Assembly (NCBI GenBank): GCA_900542425.1
Contig: UQNQ01000009.1
Span: 1-61,197, forward strand
Direction: 5' to 3'
DNA length: 61,197 nucleotides
Origin: an uncultured Eubacteriales bacterium
GTDB lineage: Bacteria > Bacillota > Clostridia > Oscillospirales > CAG-272
Made by a program: the position numbers and the translations under genes. Each line of letters starts with the position of its first letter. Positions within the stretch are counted from its first letter, which is position 1. Below, one piece after another: positions 17,749 through 26,820 of the stretch. The notes below the pieces were generated by a model, which saw only the letters and a list, made by a program, of their open reading frames with translations, had not been told where the DNA came from and ran no database searches.

Positions 17749-18273
17749 TTATGACCGACATCTGCAGCGTCTTCTTTCCGCACACGGTTTTGTTTCCTGA
17801 ACCGTGCCTCTTGGATGCTCCGGCGGAGCATAAACGGAATAAAGCTTCAAGGGCGTGCATCCGGTATTGGTCAGATTATGCCATGTTCCGGCAGGAACAA
17901 AAATTCCCGAGCCTTCTGTAACGCAGCACGATCTCATATTGTTTTGGCAACGTCCCATTTGAACGGTTCCAGTTCCGTCAACAACAACAAGCAGCTGATC
18001 CGTGTCGTCATGCATTTCAAGTCCGATATCTTCTCCGGGCTTCAAGGACATCAACGTGACCTGAAGATTCTCTCCGGTAAAAATCGCTTTCCGAAAGTTT
18101 TCATTTCTCTCCGCCGCACCGACAAGATCGATAACAAGCGGATCTCCGGTATCTCTGTTCCCGGACGTGCCGACACAAAGTGTTCCGGAATTTCTGTTGC
18201 CGCAGCCACAGCCGCAGCCACGTCTTTGGTTTTCGCTGTCATCCCATTGATTCATGCAATTTCTCATGTTCAT
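17749..18273 (-). CDS. Cupin-domain protein with Cys-rich ends
   Basis: A 174-residue protein with one cupin barrel (about residues 50-155). Motif 1 is MHDDTDQLLVVVDGTG, with His and Asp where the family usually has HxH. Motif 2 is VPAGTWHNLTN with the conserved His. Small single-domain cupins often bind a metal and act as isomerases, dioxygenases or binding proteins; none can be chosen here. The N terminus carries a GCGCGCG-type cysteine run (RRGCGCGCGNRN) and the C terminus ends CAERRRCRCRS. Both look able to bind metal or form disulphides, as in some spore-coat proteins. AAGGAGGTGA gives a very strong start. Confidence 0.85.
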   Translation of the reverse strand: MNMRNCMNQWDDSENQRRGCGCGCGNRNSGTLCVGTSGNRDTGDPLVIDLVGAAERNENFRKAIFTGENLQVTLMSLKPGEDIGLEMHDDTDQLLVVVDGTGTVQMGRCQNNMRSCCVTEGSGIFVPAGTWHNLTNTGCTPLKLYSVYAPPEHPRGTVQETKPCAERRRCRCRS

Positions 18274-18606
18274 TGATTTTCACCTCCTTCAATCCCAGTA
18301 TATGCCGAAAGAGGCAAATAGGACATTCGAAAAACAAGGCTTTGTTCGCGCCCAACTCAAAAAGCTTTTTCCGTAAGATATACGGACCGGACAGTATCCT
18401 CGCGGGCATGCTTCTTCATGCGGTGAAACAGAACAAGCCTTCTGTATGACAGAAAATTTGTGAGCAAAATTTCTTCTGATCTCGGATCTAGCAATTGTTT
18501 GCCTTGCACAAAAAACATATCCGGCTCTTTGGAACCGGATATGTTTTCATTCTGCCGGACATGCCGATACATATTCCGATGAAAATGCTTGGGCATCCAT
18601 CCTATT
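18274..18606. other. 333-bp gap without a supported gene
   Basis: It contains the cupin ribosome binding site region and the yccF terminator. A 91-codon reverse frame here runs through the terminator stem and is rejected. Confidence 0.6.
18512..18546 (-). terminator. Terminator of the yccF gene
   Basis: AAAACATATCCGG pairs with CCGGATATGTTTT. Confidence 0.88.
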
Positions 18607-18972
18607 TTATCCCGGAACAACCGACGCGCCAAATGGCATCAGCGCAAGCTTGGATAATTTAAAACACTGCTTTCCAAACGGAATGCCGATAATCGTAATG
18701 CATAGGACAAGTCCGATCAGCGCCGAAGAAACAGCAAGAGCAAGTCCTCCGAAAATCAGCCACAAAACATTGACAAGCATAGACACCGCACCGCCGCCAT
18801 ATTCAACGCGTTTGCCAAACGGCGCAAACACCAGTCCGGCAATTTTGAAGCATTGCACGCCGAAAGGGATCCCTACAATCGTAATACACCAGAGAAGACC
18901 TGTCAACATCCAGCCAAGAAAAAGCCAAAGCCCGCATAAAATGATCCATAAAAGATTCCCTATAAATTTCAT
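18607..18972 (-). CDS. yccF: YccF family inner-membrane protein
   Basis: A 121-residue membrane protein made of two similar YccF units. Each unit ends in a TIVGIPFGVQCFK or TIIGIPFGKQCFK motif after a hydrophobic segment. Residues 1-35 and 60-98 are strongly hydrophobic, giving about four transmembrane stretches. The function of YccF is not established. GGAGG precedes the ATG. It stands alone, divergent from the isomerase-like gene. Confidence 0.92.
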   Translation of the reverse strand: MKFIGNLLWIILCGLWLFLGWMLTGLLWCITIVGIPFGVQCFKIAGLVFAPFGKRVEYGGGAVSMLVNVLWLIFGGLALAVSSALIGLVLCITIIGIPFGKQCFKLSKLALMPFGASVVPG

Positions 18973-19326
18973 AAATCCTCCAAAACGATTTTTCAGAAAA
19001 AATACTGTTTCCGTTTTACCGGCGGAAAAACAAAAGCGAAGCTTTCCTGTTCTGTTATGATATTATTATATCAAAACGCGGCGCATTATCAATAGCCATA
19101 AAAAATTTTTAAGAATTAACTGCTAAATCTCTTATTCTGAAAAATATAATCGATATACAAACCGTATTCCATCGCCCCTTCTCTTTTTTACATCTTCACA
19201 TATACATGAATCACTTTTTTAGAAAATGAAAAACAGAATCCTCCATTGACTTTTCTAGGCTAACCGACTATAATCAGAATGAAAAGTGCATTTTGACGAG
19301 ATTTTTCCTTAGTGAAGGGAGAAAAA
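18973..19326. other. 354-bp divergent intergenic region
   Basis: AT-rich region between the divergent yccF and isomerase-like genes. It carries the isomerase promoter; nothing else is recognised. Confidence 0.6.
19246..19274 (+). promoter_or_regulatory. Promoter of the isomerase-like gene
   Basis: TTGACT, exact 17-bp spacer, TATAAT. Confidence 0.75.
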
Positions 19327-20214
19327 ATGTTCAAAAAAGAGAGCTTCAACTCAGAGACTTCTGTCTCTCATGACAACAGATCGATTACAGAAAAGATAGA
19401 TCATCATAGAGACTTTATCTGTACCAATGTTACAGATAGCAAATTTTGCAGAAAACAATATGAAATCGGAATGACGAGCGTTACTTTCCGTGAAAAAAGC
19501 ATCTCCGATATCGTGGAGGTTGCTCACGCGGCAGGACTTTCCCTGATTGAATGGGGCGCTGACCGTCATGTTCCGCCGGGAGATGCAAAAGCGGCTTCGG
19601 AAGCACTCGCTCGAATGGAACAATATGGATTATCCTGTCCCTCCTACGGCTCCTACTACCGAATCGGAGACAACAATCCCGCCGTTTTTCAGGCAATCTG
19701 CAAAACCGCCAAAGTCCTCGGTGCCAAAACAATCCGCACATGGCTGGGCAGGATGTCAAGCGCCGCCCTGCCTGAAAAAGAACGAGCGGCTCTGCTTTCA
19801 GAAACAAGAGAACTCGCCGCCGTCGCGGCAGAGCATTCCTTAACACTCGCATTTGAATTTCACGGCGGAACACTCAACGACAATGGAAAATCATCCATAG
19901 AATTTTTGTCAGACTGTGGTATGGATAATATCAAAACCTATTGGCAACCGCTTGCTTTCGGAAACAGCGAAGAAAATCTTCGAGCTGTTCTGCCATGGCT
20001 TTGCACCGTTCATGTTTTCAATTGGGATACGGAAAACCGGCGTTATCCGCTTTTTCAGGCAAAAGATGTTTGGGAAAAATATATCAAAATCATCGAAAAC
20101 GCGAACCTGCCTTCTTGTCCGTTCCTTTTGGAATTTGTGCCGAATGACAGTGAGGAACAGTTTTTTAGGGACGCAAAAGCCCTACGGGAATTTTTTCACC
20201 AAGAAACTTGTTGA
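19327..20214 (+). CDS. Sugar-phosphate isomerase/epimerase-like TIM-barrel protein
   Basis: A xylose-isomerase-like AP-endonuclease-2 TIM barrel: GLSLIEWGADRHVPPGD early, then LAFEFHGGT, a central DNIKTYWQPL and VHVFNWD, and C-terminal LLEFVPND. The acidic and His residues are placed as in the metal centre of the family. The reaction is unknown; relatives handle inositol, hydroxypyruvate or sugar phosphates. The ATG at 19327 has AAGGGAG six bases ahead and was preferred to the GTG at 19312. About 45 polar residues precede the barrel, longer than usual; an internal ATG (MTSVTFRE) would remove them but has no good ribosome binding site. Confidence 0.82.
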   Translation: MFKKESFNSETSVSHDNRSITEKIDHHRDFICTNVTDSKFCRKQYEIGMTSVTFREKSISDIVEVAHAAGLSLIEWGADRHVPPGDAKAASEALARMEQYGLSCPSYGSYYRIGDNNPAVFQAICKTAKVLGAKTIRTWLGRMSSAALPEKERAALLSETRELAAVAAEHSLTLAFEFHGGTLNDNGKSSIEFLSDCGMDNIKTYWQPLAFGNSEENLRAVLPWLCTVHVFNWDTENRRYPLFQAKDVWEKYIKIIENANLPSCPFLLEFVPNDSEEQFFRDAKALREFFHQETC

Positions 20215-20340
20215 CATCACTTTTAAGCCATGGGAAGTGGTCAAAAACGCATATCCGGCTATATAACAAGCCACAAACATTTTGTTTCTTTTATTTGCCT
20301 CATCAAACAAAGAAAAAGTCATTCCTCTCGTACTTTGTAT

Positions 20341-20382
20341 AAGGATCGGGGAAGCAGCATAAATACTGCTTCCCCGATCCTT
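20341..20382. terminator. Bidirectional terminator
   Basis: A 17-bp perfect stem (AAGGATCGGGGAAGCAG with its complement) around an 8-base loop, between convergent genes. Confidence 0.92.
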
Positions 20383-20498
20383 TCATTATCTATATAGAAG
20401 AGTTGCTTTTGTTCAGAGTTTTGCCGCTATTTTCTCTCGGAACTCCCTATCCGGCAAGCCGTGAAAGGTGCTTTGGGTTCAAAGCGGCAGTGGGCTTT

Positions 20499-21860
20499 TT
20501 ATACAGGCAGCATTTCTTCGTTATTTTCTGTGCGAATATCTGCCGTGTCAAACCTTTCCTGCTCCTGCTGCCGCTCACGGGCATTGGCAAGCATCAGTTT
20601 CAATCGGTTTTCCTGATTGATTTTCGTTGCCCCGGCATCATAATCGACAGCGACAATATTGGCATCCGGATTTTTTCCTTTCATCGGTTTCATCATGCCT
20701 TTGCCGATAATATGGTTTGGCAAACAGCCAAACGGCTGTACGACCACTACATTCGGCACTCCGCTGTGAATCAGCTCCGCCATTTCGGCAGGCAAAAGCC
20801 AACCCTCACCCATTTTAGTCCCGTAACCGATATATTCCTCGACAGCTCGTCTTGTATCGTCAAACCGCGCAGGCGCTCGGAAAACACCGTCTTTCCGTAC
20901 CTCACGAATCATGTCATCCTGCCGTTTGATAAAATAACGGCTTGCCATTCGCGCAGCCACGGCTGCAAGCGTACTCGCTCCATACAGCTTATGGTCCATT
21001 TCCATATTAAAAAGAATATAAAGCAGAAAATCACAGAGTCCGCCCATCGTTGTTTCGGCACCCTCCGAAATGAGATACTCCTCAAGATTGTTGTTGCCGA
21101 GCGGAGAATATTTTACAAAAATTTCCCCGACAATGCCGACAAGCACCCGCTTTTCCTTTCGGCGCGGAATGGCTCCAAAATCCTTCAGCATGGCACGGTA
21201 ATTTTCCAGCACACGCTGATACCGGATTCTGCGGGAAAACCCGCTTGTCAAACGATCCACCCAACGGTCAGCAAGCCTTTGTGTGCTTCCCTTTTCTACT
21301 TCATACGGAAGACATTGCGCAACAAGTGTCATCAAAAGATCTCCGTACAAAAGCGCGTATACCGCCTTGTGAAGCATCGGCAGCGTAATATGAAAACCGG
21401 GATTCTTTTCGATTCCCGCAAAATTTAAGGAAATAACGGGAATAAACCCGTACCCTGCCTTTTTCAGCGCCTTGCGCAGAAGCGGCAGGTAGTTGGAAGC
21501 CCGGCAACCGCCGCAGGTCTGAAACAGCATCAGTGCGGTCTTATGTACGTCATATGCTCCGCTGTCAAGCGCATCGATGAATTGTCCGATCACCAGCGCC
21601 GCGGGATAACAAGTGTCGTTATGAACATATTTCAGTCCTACATTGATAATTTTTTGAATATCCCCATGCGTTCCGTTTTCTAAAAGAACAGTATGATATC
21701 CGTAATCATTGAAAATTCGGGAAACCAGCTTAAAGTGCATCGGCAGCATCGTCGGAAACAGAATCGTATGCGTTTTCTTCATCTCTTTTGTAAAAAGCAC
21801 GCGCCCCGATTCTTTCTCTGATATACATGAGCCGCAGTTTTGACAGTCCCTCTGCCTCAT
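20499..21860 (-). CDS. 2-hydroxyacyl-CoA dehydratase-like protein, C-terminal part of a split activase-related protein
   Basis: A 453-residue protein matching, from memory of the family, the C-terminal third of the very large acyl-CoA dehydratase activase-related proteins of Clostridia. Recognisable parts are a Cys-rich start (CQNCGSC), DTCYPAALVIGQFIDAL, the LFQTCGGCRASNYLPLLRKAL segment with clustered cysteines, and VVVVQPFGCLPNHIIGKGM. Such cysteines usually bind a [4Fe-4S] cluster. Its ATG overlaps the stop of the upstream gene in ATGA, so the two are translationally coupled and probably form one complex. The substrate is unknown; no acyl-CoA transferase or dehydratase alpha/beta pair lies nearby. 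Confidence 0.8.
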   Translation of the reverse strand: MRQRDCQNCGSCISEKESGRVLFTKEMKKTHTILFPTMLPMHFKLVSRIFNDYGYHTVLLENGTHGDIQKIINVGLKYVHNDTCYPAALVIGQFIDALDSGAYDVHKTALMLFQTCGGCRASNYLPLLRKALKKAGYGFIPVISLNFAGIEKNPGFHITLPMLHKAVYALLYGDLLMTLVAQCLPYEVEKGSTQRLADRWVDRLTSGFSRRIRYQRVLENYRAMLKDFGAIPRRKEKRVLVGIVGEIFVKYSPLGNNNLEEYLISEGAETTMGGLCDFLLYILFNMEMDHKLYGASTLAAVAARMASRYFIKRQDDMIREVRKDGVFRAPARFDDTRRAVEEYIGYGTKMGEGWLLPAEMAELIHSGVPNVVVVQPFGCLPNHIIGKGMMKPMKGKNPDANIVAVDYDAGATKINQENRLKLMLANARERQQEQERFDTADIRTENNEEMLPV

Positions 21861-24800
21861 CCGGTTTTCCCCCCTTTTCTCCGCTCTCTTTCAGAAAGTT
21901 CAAGCGCACCAAGCAGGCTGCGCAACCGTATCGTTACAGCACCGAGATTGGTAATTTCATCAATCTTGATTTGTGTATATAGCTTTCCATGCTCCTCCAA
22001 AATAGAACGTACCTCGTCCGTTGTAATGGCGTCAAGCCCGCATCCGAAAGATACAAGCTGCACAAGTTCCGTATCCTCATGCGCCGCTGCATATTTTGCC
22101 GCGTTGTAAAGCCTTGCATGGTAGGTCCATTGGTTCAGTACGTTCACATGTGCCGGCTCGGAAAGTCCTGCCACACTGTCCTCGCTCACAACGACAAATC
22201 CGAGAGAGGATGCAAGTCTGTCAATACCGTGTCCGATTTCGGGATCCACATGATACGGTCTTCCGGCAAGGATCATAATACGTTTTCCGTTTGCTTTTGC
22301 AAAATGAATGGCACGTTCCCCTTCACGGCGGATATCTTCCATCCATTTTTCATACGCTTCGTAAGCGGAGGACACAGCACGACGGATTTCCGACTTGCGA
22401 AAATGCCCGAACCGTCCCTCCACCATTTCAAAAATTTGCTCAGAAAGCTTTTTTCTGTCATTGATATGAAGATACGGATAGAGAAACGGAATGGTTTCAA
22501 GAGATTCCATATTTCCCGCAAGCAACTCGGAATAATAGGCGACAATGGGACAATTAAAATGATTATCGGCAATTTTCTCATCGACATTATAAGTCAGACA
22601 CGGATAAAAGATAGCGTCCGGCTTTTGCGCAATCAATGTTTCGATATGTCCGTGCATCAGCTTTGCCGGATAACATGCCGTATCAGAAGGGATGGAATAT
22701 TGCCCCAGCGTATACATCTCCCTGGAAGAAAAACCGGAAAATACCACGCGGATATCAAGCGCGGTAAACAGTGCATGCCAAAACGGTGCCAGTTCCATCA
22801 TGCCGAGCGCCATAGGAAGTCCGATGGTTCCCCTTACAGAGGAGGGGGGCGGTGCATGGAATAACGCCTCTAGTCGTTGTTGCTTGAAGCGGTAAAGATT
22901 CGGGAGAATCTCTTTTTTTTCGGCGGGAAGTCCTGCGCCCTTTTCGCATTTCGCGCCCGAAATATATTTTTCCGTGCCGCGGAACACATTGACCGTCAGA
23001 TGACAATGATTGCCGCAACCGCCGCATACGGTTGCTGTAGAACGGTATGTAAAAGTCTCAAGCTCCGCCTTGCCGAGCATCGAAGAAGTCTTGCCATGCG
23101 CTTCTTTTGCATAAAGAGCGGCGCCGTACGCTCCCATCAATCCTGCAATTGCCGGACGGATAACATGTTTACCCATCAGCATCTCAAAGCTGCGCAGCAC
23201 TGCATCGTTACAGAAAGTCCCTCCCTGTACAACAATCTTTTCCCCCAGCTCCTCAGGAGAAGCGGCACGGATTACCTTATAGATTGCATTTCGCACCACG
23301 GAAAGAGAAATTCCCGCGGAAATATCGTCGACACCGGCTCCGTCTTTTTGAGCTTGCTTAACAGAAGAATTCATAAAAACCGTGCAGCGAGAACCGAGGT
23401 CAGCGGGTGCTTTTGCAAAAAGACCGAGCTTTGCAAATTCCTCGACATCATAGCCAAGCGATCTTGCAAATGTTTCAATAAAGGATCCGCATCCGGACGA
23501 GCATGCTTCGTTCAGCATAATACTGTCAATCGCCCCTTTTCGGATCCGAAAGCATTTGATGTCCTGTCCGCCGATATCGAGAATAAAATCGACATCGGGC
23601 TCAAAATATTTCGCTGCCGTAAAATGAGCGACCGTTTCAACAATGCCAAAATCCACATGAAATGCATGCTGAATCAGTTCCTCTCCGTATCCGGTAACTG
23701 CTCCGGCACGAATCCGAACTCGCTGCCCGCAAAGCTTATCGATCTCGAGCAGTTGCTCCCTTACAATCTCAACAGGATTTCCGCGAGCAGACTCATAATA
23801 GGAATAAAGAATTTCGCAGTTTTCTCCGATTAATACAAGCTTTGTCGTCGTGGAACCGCAGTCGATCCCAAGAAAAGCGTCGCCTGTATACAACGCGATA
23901 TCTGCAAAACGGACAGAAGCTTTCGCGTGCCGTTCGGTAAACTCTTGATAGTCCGCTTCGTCTGTAAAGAGCGGAGGAAGCACTGACACCGTGACTTTTT
24001 CCGATGCCGCGCGTAGAACCGCTTCCTCCAATTCTTCGAAAGAATATGCTTTTGTTTCGCGGTCAGCGTAAAGTGCCGCCCCTAAGGCTACCGCATAAAG
24101 CGCATAATCCGGAAAAACCGCATGGTCATCGTCAAGGTGCAGTCCCTCCATAAAGCTTTTTTGAAGTCCCCGAAGGAAATAAAGCGGACCGCCGAGAAAC
24201 ATCACTTTTCCTTCGATTTTTCTTCCCTGAGCAAGCCCTGCGACAGTTTGATTGACAACCGCATGGTAGATGCTAGCGACAATATTTTCCTTAGCAGCAC
24301 CTTGATTGAGAAGCGGCTGAATATCCGATTTCGCAAAAACGCCGCAACGGGAGGCAATCGGATAGACACGTGTCGCAGAAAAGCTCATCCGGTCCATTTC
24401 TGCCATATCGAGGTCAAGCAGTGTCGCCATTTGATCAATGAAAGCGCCGGTACCTCCCGCACAAGAACCGTTCATGCGTTCATCCATTCCGCCCTTGAAG
24501 AAAATAACCTTCGCATCCTCGCCCCCAAGTTCAATGACAACTGAGGTATCCGGCTCCAATTCTTTGACAACCTCTCCAGTCGCAAAAACCTCCTGAACAA
24601 AAGCAAGTCCTGCCGCCTTTGCCATTCCCAGTCCAGCTGACCCGGATACGGCACACCGGATTTCCGCCTCCGTATCGAAAAAGCCTCTCACACGTCGGAG
24701 AAGCTCAAGAACTTTTGTACGTACCTTGGCGAAATGTCTCTCATAACAATGATAAACGACTCTTCCGTCTTTTACAACGACAAGCTTTGCCGTCGTGGAA

Positions 24801-24868
24801 CCAAGGTCAATTCCAATATCAATATGCTGTTTGGTATTGAGTTTCAATGAAAATTCGTTGTTCTGCAC
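21857..24868 (-). CDS. Acyl-CoA dehydratase activase-related protein, two ASKHA domains
   Basis: About 1003 residues. Two BadF/BadG/HgdC-type ATPase domains begin with IGIDLGSTTAKLVVV and FLGIDCGSTTTKLVLI. Both keep a cysteine pair placed like that bridging the [4Fe-4S] cluster in HgdC (NGSCAGGTGAF and SRCGVFAKSD; EACSSGCGSF and GSRCTVFMNSS). The third part is DUF2229-like (SIPSDTACYPAKLMHGH, YPCLTYN, GRPYHVDPEIGHGI). Activases hydrolyse ATP to drive electrons into radical dehydratases, so an ATP-driven reductive role is likely. An upstream ATG gives 1009 residues, but AAGAAGGA lies at the right distance for the GTG used here. A TTGACT/TATAAT promoter lies upstream. Confidence 0.88.
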   Translation of the reverse strand: MQNNEFSLKLNTKQHIDIGIDLGSTTAKLVVVKDGRVVYHCYERHFAKVRTKVLELLRRVRGFFDTEAEIRCAVSGSAGLGMAKAAGLAFVQEVFATGEVVKELEPDTSVVIELGGEDAKVIFFKGGMDERMNGSCAGGTGAFIDQMATLLDLDMAEMDRMSFSATRVYPIASRCGVFAKSDIQPLLNQGAAKENIVASIYHAVVNQTVAGLAQGRKIEGKVMFLGGPLYFLRGLQKSFMEGLHLDDDHAVFPDYALYAVALGAALYADRETKAYSFEELEEAVLRAASEKVTVSVLPPLFTDEADYQEFTERHAKASVRFADIALYTGDAFLGIDCGSTTTKLVLIGENCEILYSYYESARGNPVEIVREQLLEIDKLCGQRVRIRAGAVTGYGEELIQHAFHVDFGIVETVAHFTAAKYFEPDVDFILDIGGQDIKCFRIRKGAIDSIMLNEACSSGCGSFIETFARSLGYDVEEFAKLGLFAKAPADLGSRCTVFMNSSVKQAQKDGAGVDDISAGISLSVVRNAIYKVIRAASPEELGEKIVVQGGTFCNDAVLRSFEMLMGKHVIRPAIAGLMGAYGAALYAKEAHGKTSSMLGKAELETFTYRSTATVCGGCGNHCHLTVNVFRGTEKYISGAKCEKGAGLPAEKKEILPNLYRFKQQRLEALFHAPPPSSVRGTIGLPMALGMMELAPFWHALFTALDIRVVFSGFSSREMYTLGQYSIPSDTACYPAKLMHGHIETLIAQKPDAIFYPCLTYNVDEKIADNHFNCPIVAYYSELLAGNMESLETIPFLYPYLHINDRKKLSEQIFEMVEGRFGHFRKSEIRRAVSSAYEAYEKWMEDIRREGERAIHFAKANGKRIMILAGRPYHVDPEIGHGIDRLASSLGFVVVSEDSVAGLSEPAHVNVLNQWTYHARLYNAAKYAAAHEDTELVQLVSFGCGLDAITTDEVRSILEEHGKLYTQIKIDEITNLGAVTIRLRSLLGALELSERERRKGGKTG

Positions 24869-24971
24869 TCTTTTTTCCTTCTTCATTTGGAATAGACTCG
24901 CATGTCAGACGAAGATCCGGAAAGCCTTTTCCGAATGGCACCGCCGTTTCTTTTTCTGAATAGATTATTAT

Positions 24972-25001
24972 ATTATATCATATGAAAAAAACAAAAGTCA
25001 A
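24972..25001 (-). promoter_or_regulatory. Promoter of the activase genes
   Basis: On the minus strand TTGACT, 18-bp spacer, TATAAT. Confidence 0.65.
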
Positions 25002-25371
25002 CCTTTCGTTCAAACAATTTTTTGGAAAGATGAGTCCGATTGCAGCATGGAAAAATCCTTCAAACATTTATTTTCAGACACAGATATTTTTGATTCCTTG
25101 CTCACACCTGCCATGTCTCCTTATAAAAGCAAAGCATGGAAAAATGAAAAAAGAAAAGGGACAAAAGCTTTGAGAATATTTTGAAATCAAGATACAAATA
25201 TTGTTTGTTTTGCATAACACCCCTTTTATTATATTTTATAAAACAGAAGGGGTAATCTATTTCCCTGTTTTTTGATTCATTGTCTGCAAAATCAAAAAAT
25301 GTATCATTTTCTTCTGATTCTTTTTATAAGCTCTGCTCTGTAAAATTTATCGAAAATCCTCCGGCAGTACC

Positions 25372-25400
25372 TTGACAAGAGAAAAAAGACTTGTTAAACT
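25372..25400 (+). promoter_or_regulatory. Promoter with a long leader before mgsA
   Basis: TTGACA, 17-bp spacer, TAAACT. It lies about 320 bp before mgsA with no terminator in between. Confidence 0.5.
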
Positions 25401-25719
25401 ATTCTATAAACATGACAAACGGCGCCTTATATTGTCGTATGATACACGCAGATACTCAGCGAAAATATAGAAATCGCCTTTTAACCGGACGAAAAGCACA
25501 AATGCTGGCAGTAAACAGAGGAAAATCGGACAACCACCTTCCATATCAGGCAGATTTTCATAAACTTTGTCAAAGCGCAGAACCGATGTGCTGTCAGCAT
25601 TTTTTAAAACGATCACACGACTTTATCTCATTTCTCAAAAAAAGCTATAAGAATATAAACATTCAAAAAAGGTCGGAAAGTTGTCATGATGTCAATTTTA
25701 GCGGAAAGGATGATCCAAC

Positions 25720-26193
25720 ATGTTTGAAAATGAATATATTGAATGTACTCTGCCGAAGCAGAAAAATATTGCCCTTATAGCACACGATAACAAAAAAGCA
25801 GAAATCATCGATTGGTGCCTTGCCAATAAATCCATTTTGGAGCACCATTTCCTTTGCGGAACAGGAACCACCGCTAAAATGATTGCGGACAGAACAGGGC
25901 TTCCCATCCGCGGTTTCAACAGCGGACCGCTCGGAGGAGATCAACAGATCGGCGCCCGCATCGTAGACGGAAAAATCGATCTTGTTATTTTTTTCTCCGA
26001 TCCACTGGAGGCACAGCCTCATGATCCTGATGTCAAGGCGTTGCTGCGCATTGCGCAGGTGTTCGATATTCCGATTGCCAATAACCGTGCAACAGCGGAC
26101 TTTATCATTACAAGCAAATTCATGGATTTGGAATACACAAGAAAACTAATCAATTTCCGGCGCAATATTGACTTGCGCGCCAAAGAGCTATAA
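25720..26193 (+). CDS. mgsA: Methylglyoxal synthase
   Basis: Converts dihydroxyacetone phosphate to methylglyoxal and phosphate, a glycolytic overflow bypass that relieves phosphate limitation. The 157-residue protein has the MGS fold signature: IALIAHDNKKAEIIDW, LCGTGTTAKMI (phosphate-binding loop), GPLGGDQQIGARI, and VIFFSDPLEAQPHDPDVKAL carrying the catalytic Asp and His. PIANNRATADFII follows. Three bases separate it from the SanA-like gene, so the two are cotranscribed. AAAGGA lies nine bases before the ATG. Confidence 0.96.
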   Translation: MFENEYIECTLPKQKNIALIAHDNKKAEIIDWCLANKSILEHHFLCGTGTTAKMIADRTGLPIRGFNSGPLGGDQQIGARIVDGKIDLVIFFSDPLEAQPHDPDVKALLRIAQVFDIPIANNRATADFIITSKFMDLEYTRKLINFRRNIDLRAKEL

Positions 26194-26195
26194 CC

Positions 26196-26789
26196 ATGAA
26201 AAAGAAGAAACTTGTTTTGATAGCTGTTGCTGCCATTCTCGTGCTTGGCGCCTTGATTTTGCTCACCATCAACTTAACGGTTGTCCTCGGAACGCATGCG
26301 AACATCCGTAACCCCGACAAAGAAGAAGACTATCTCTATGCGCTCATCCTCGGTGCGAAAGTTCATGAAGGAGGCATTCTCTCGGATATGCTGCGCGACC
26401 GGATGGATGCCGGTATCGCTCTCTATAAGGAAGGTTCCGTAAAAAAACTTCTTTTGTCCGGAGATAACAGCGGCAAGTGGGGAGAAGTCACAGCGATGAA
26501 AGAATACGCCATGCAAAACGGCGTACCGGAAGCAGATATCATCATGGATGAAGAAGGATTTTCCACCTACGAATCTTTATCGCGAGCAAAACAGGTCTAC
26601 GGGATAGAAAAGCTTGTTATTGTAACGCAGAAATATCATCTTTACCGCGCTTTGTATATTGCAAAACATATGGATATCACAGCGGTGGGCTGTGATGCGG
26701 CACTTCATTCCTATGGAGGTCAGCTTTACCGCGAAATCCGCGAAATTCTGGCAAGAGTCAAAGATTTCGGTCTTTGTTTGTTTGATTAA
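26196..26789 (+). CDS. SanA/YdcF-like (DUF218) membrane protein
   Basis: A 197-residue protein with an N-terminal transmembrane helix (LVLIAVAAILVLGALILLTI) and a DUF218 domain outside or at the membrane: ALILGAKVHEGGILSDMLRDRMD, LLLSGDNS, TYESLSRAK, VIVTQKYHLYRALYIA. SanA relatives are linked to envelope barrier function and vancomycin exclusion; the enzymatic activity is not established. It follows mgsA directly and ends in a terminator. Confidence 0.9.
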   Translation: MKKKKLVLIAVAAILVLGALILLTINLTVVLGTHANIRNPDKEEDYLYALILGAKVHEGGILSDMLRDRMDAGIALYKEGSVKKLLLSGDNSGKWGEVTAMKEYAMQNGVPEADIIMDEEGFSTYESLSRAKQVYGIEKLVIVTQKYHLYRALYIAKHMDITAVGCDAALHSYGGQLYREIREILARVKDFGLCLFD

Positions 26790-26820
26790 AAAACGGAACG
26801 GTTTTCCCGTTCCGTTTTTT
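26788..26820. terminator. Bidirectional terminator after the SanA-like gene
   Basis: AAAAAACGGAACGG pairs with CCGTTCCGTTTTTT; it also overlaps the end of the convergent gene. Confidence 0.92.

Larger units (their letters stand above)
24869..25719. other. 851-bp intergenic region with two divergent promoters
   Basis: It contains the activase promoter on the minus strand and a plus-strand promoter (TTGACA at 25372, TAAACT at 25395) that would give mgsA a leader of about 310 nt. Short frames are present but none has a ribosome binding site or a recognisable product. Confidence 0.6.

Noticed and set aside
18357..18632. 91-codon reverse frame after yccF
   Set aside because: It overlaps the end of yccF and reads straight through the yccF terminator stem.
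20403..21428. 341-codon frame antisense to the dehydratase-like gene
   Set aside because: A shadow of a recognisable gene, despite its length.
22877..23833. 318-codon frame antisense to the activase gene
   Set aside because: The opposite strand encodes the clearly conserved activase; the product is low-complexity and unrecognisable.
25391..25780. 129-codon frame before mgsA
   Set aside because: Overlaps the mgsA start, has no ribosome binding site and no recognisable pattern.
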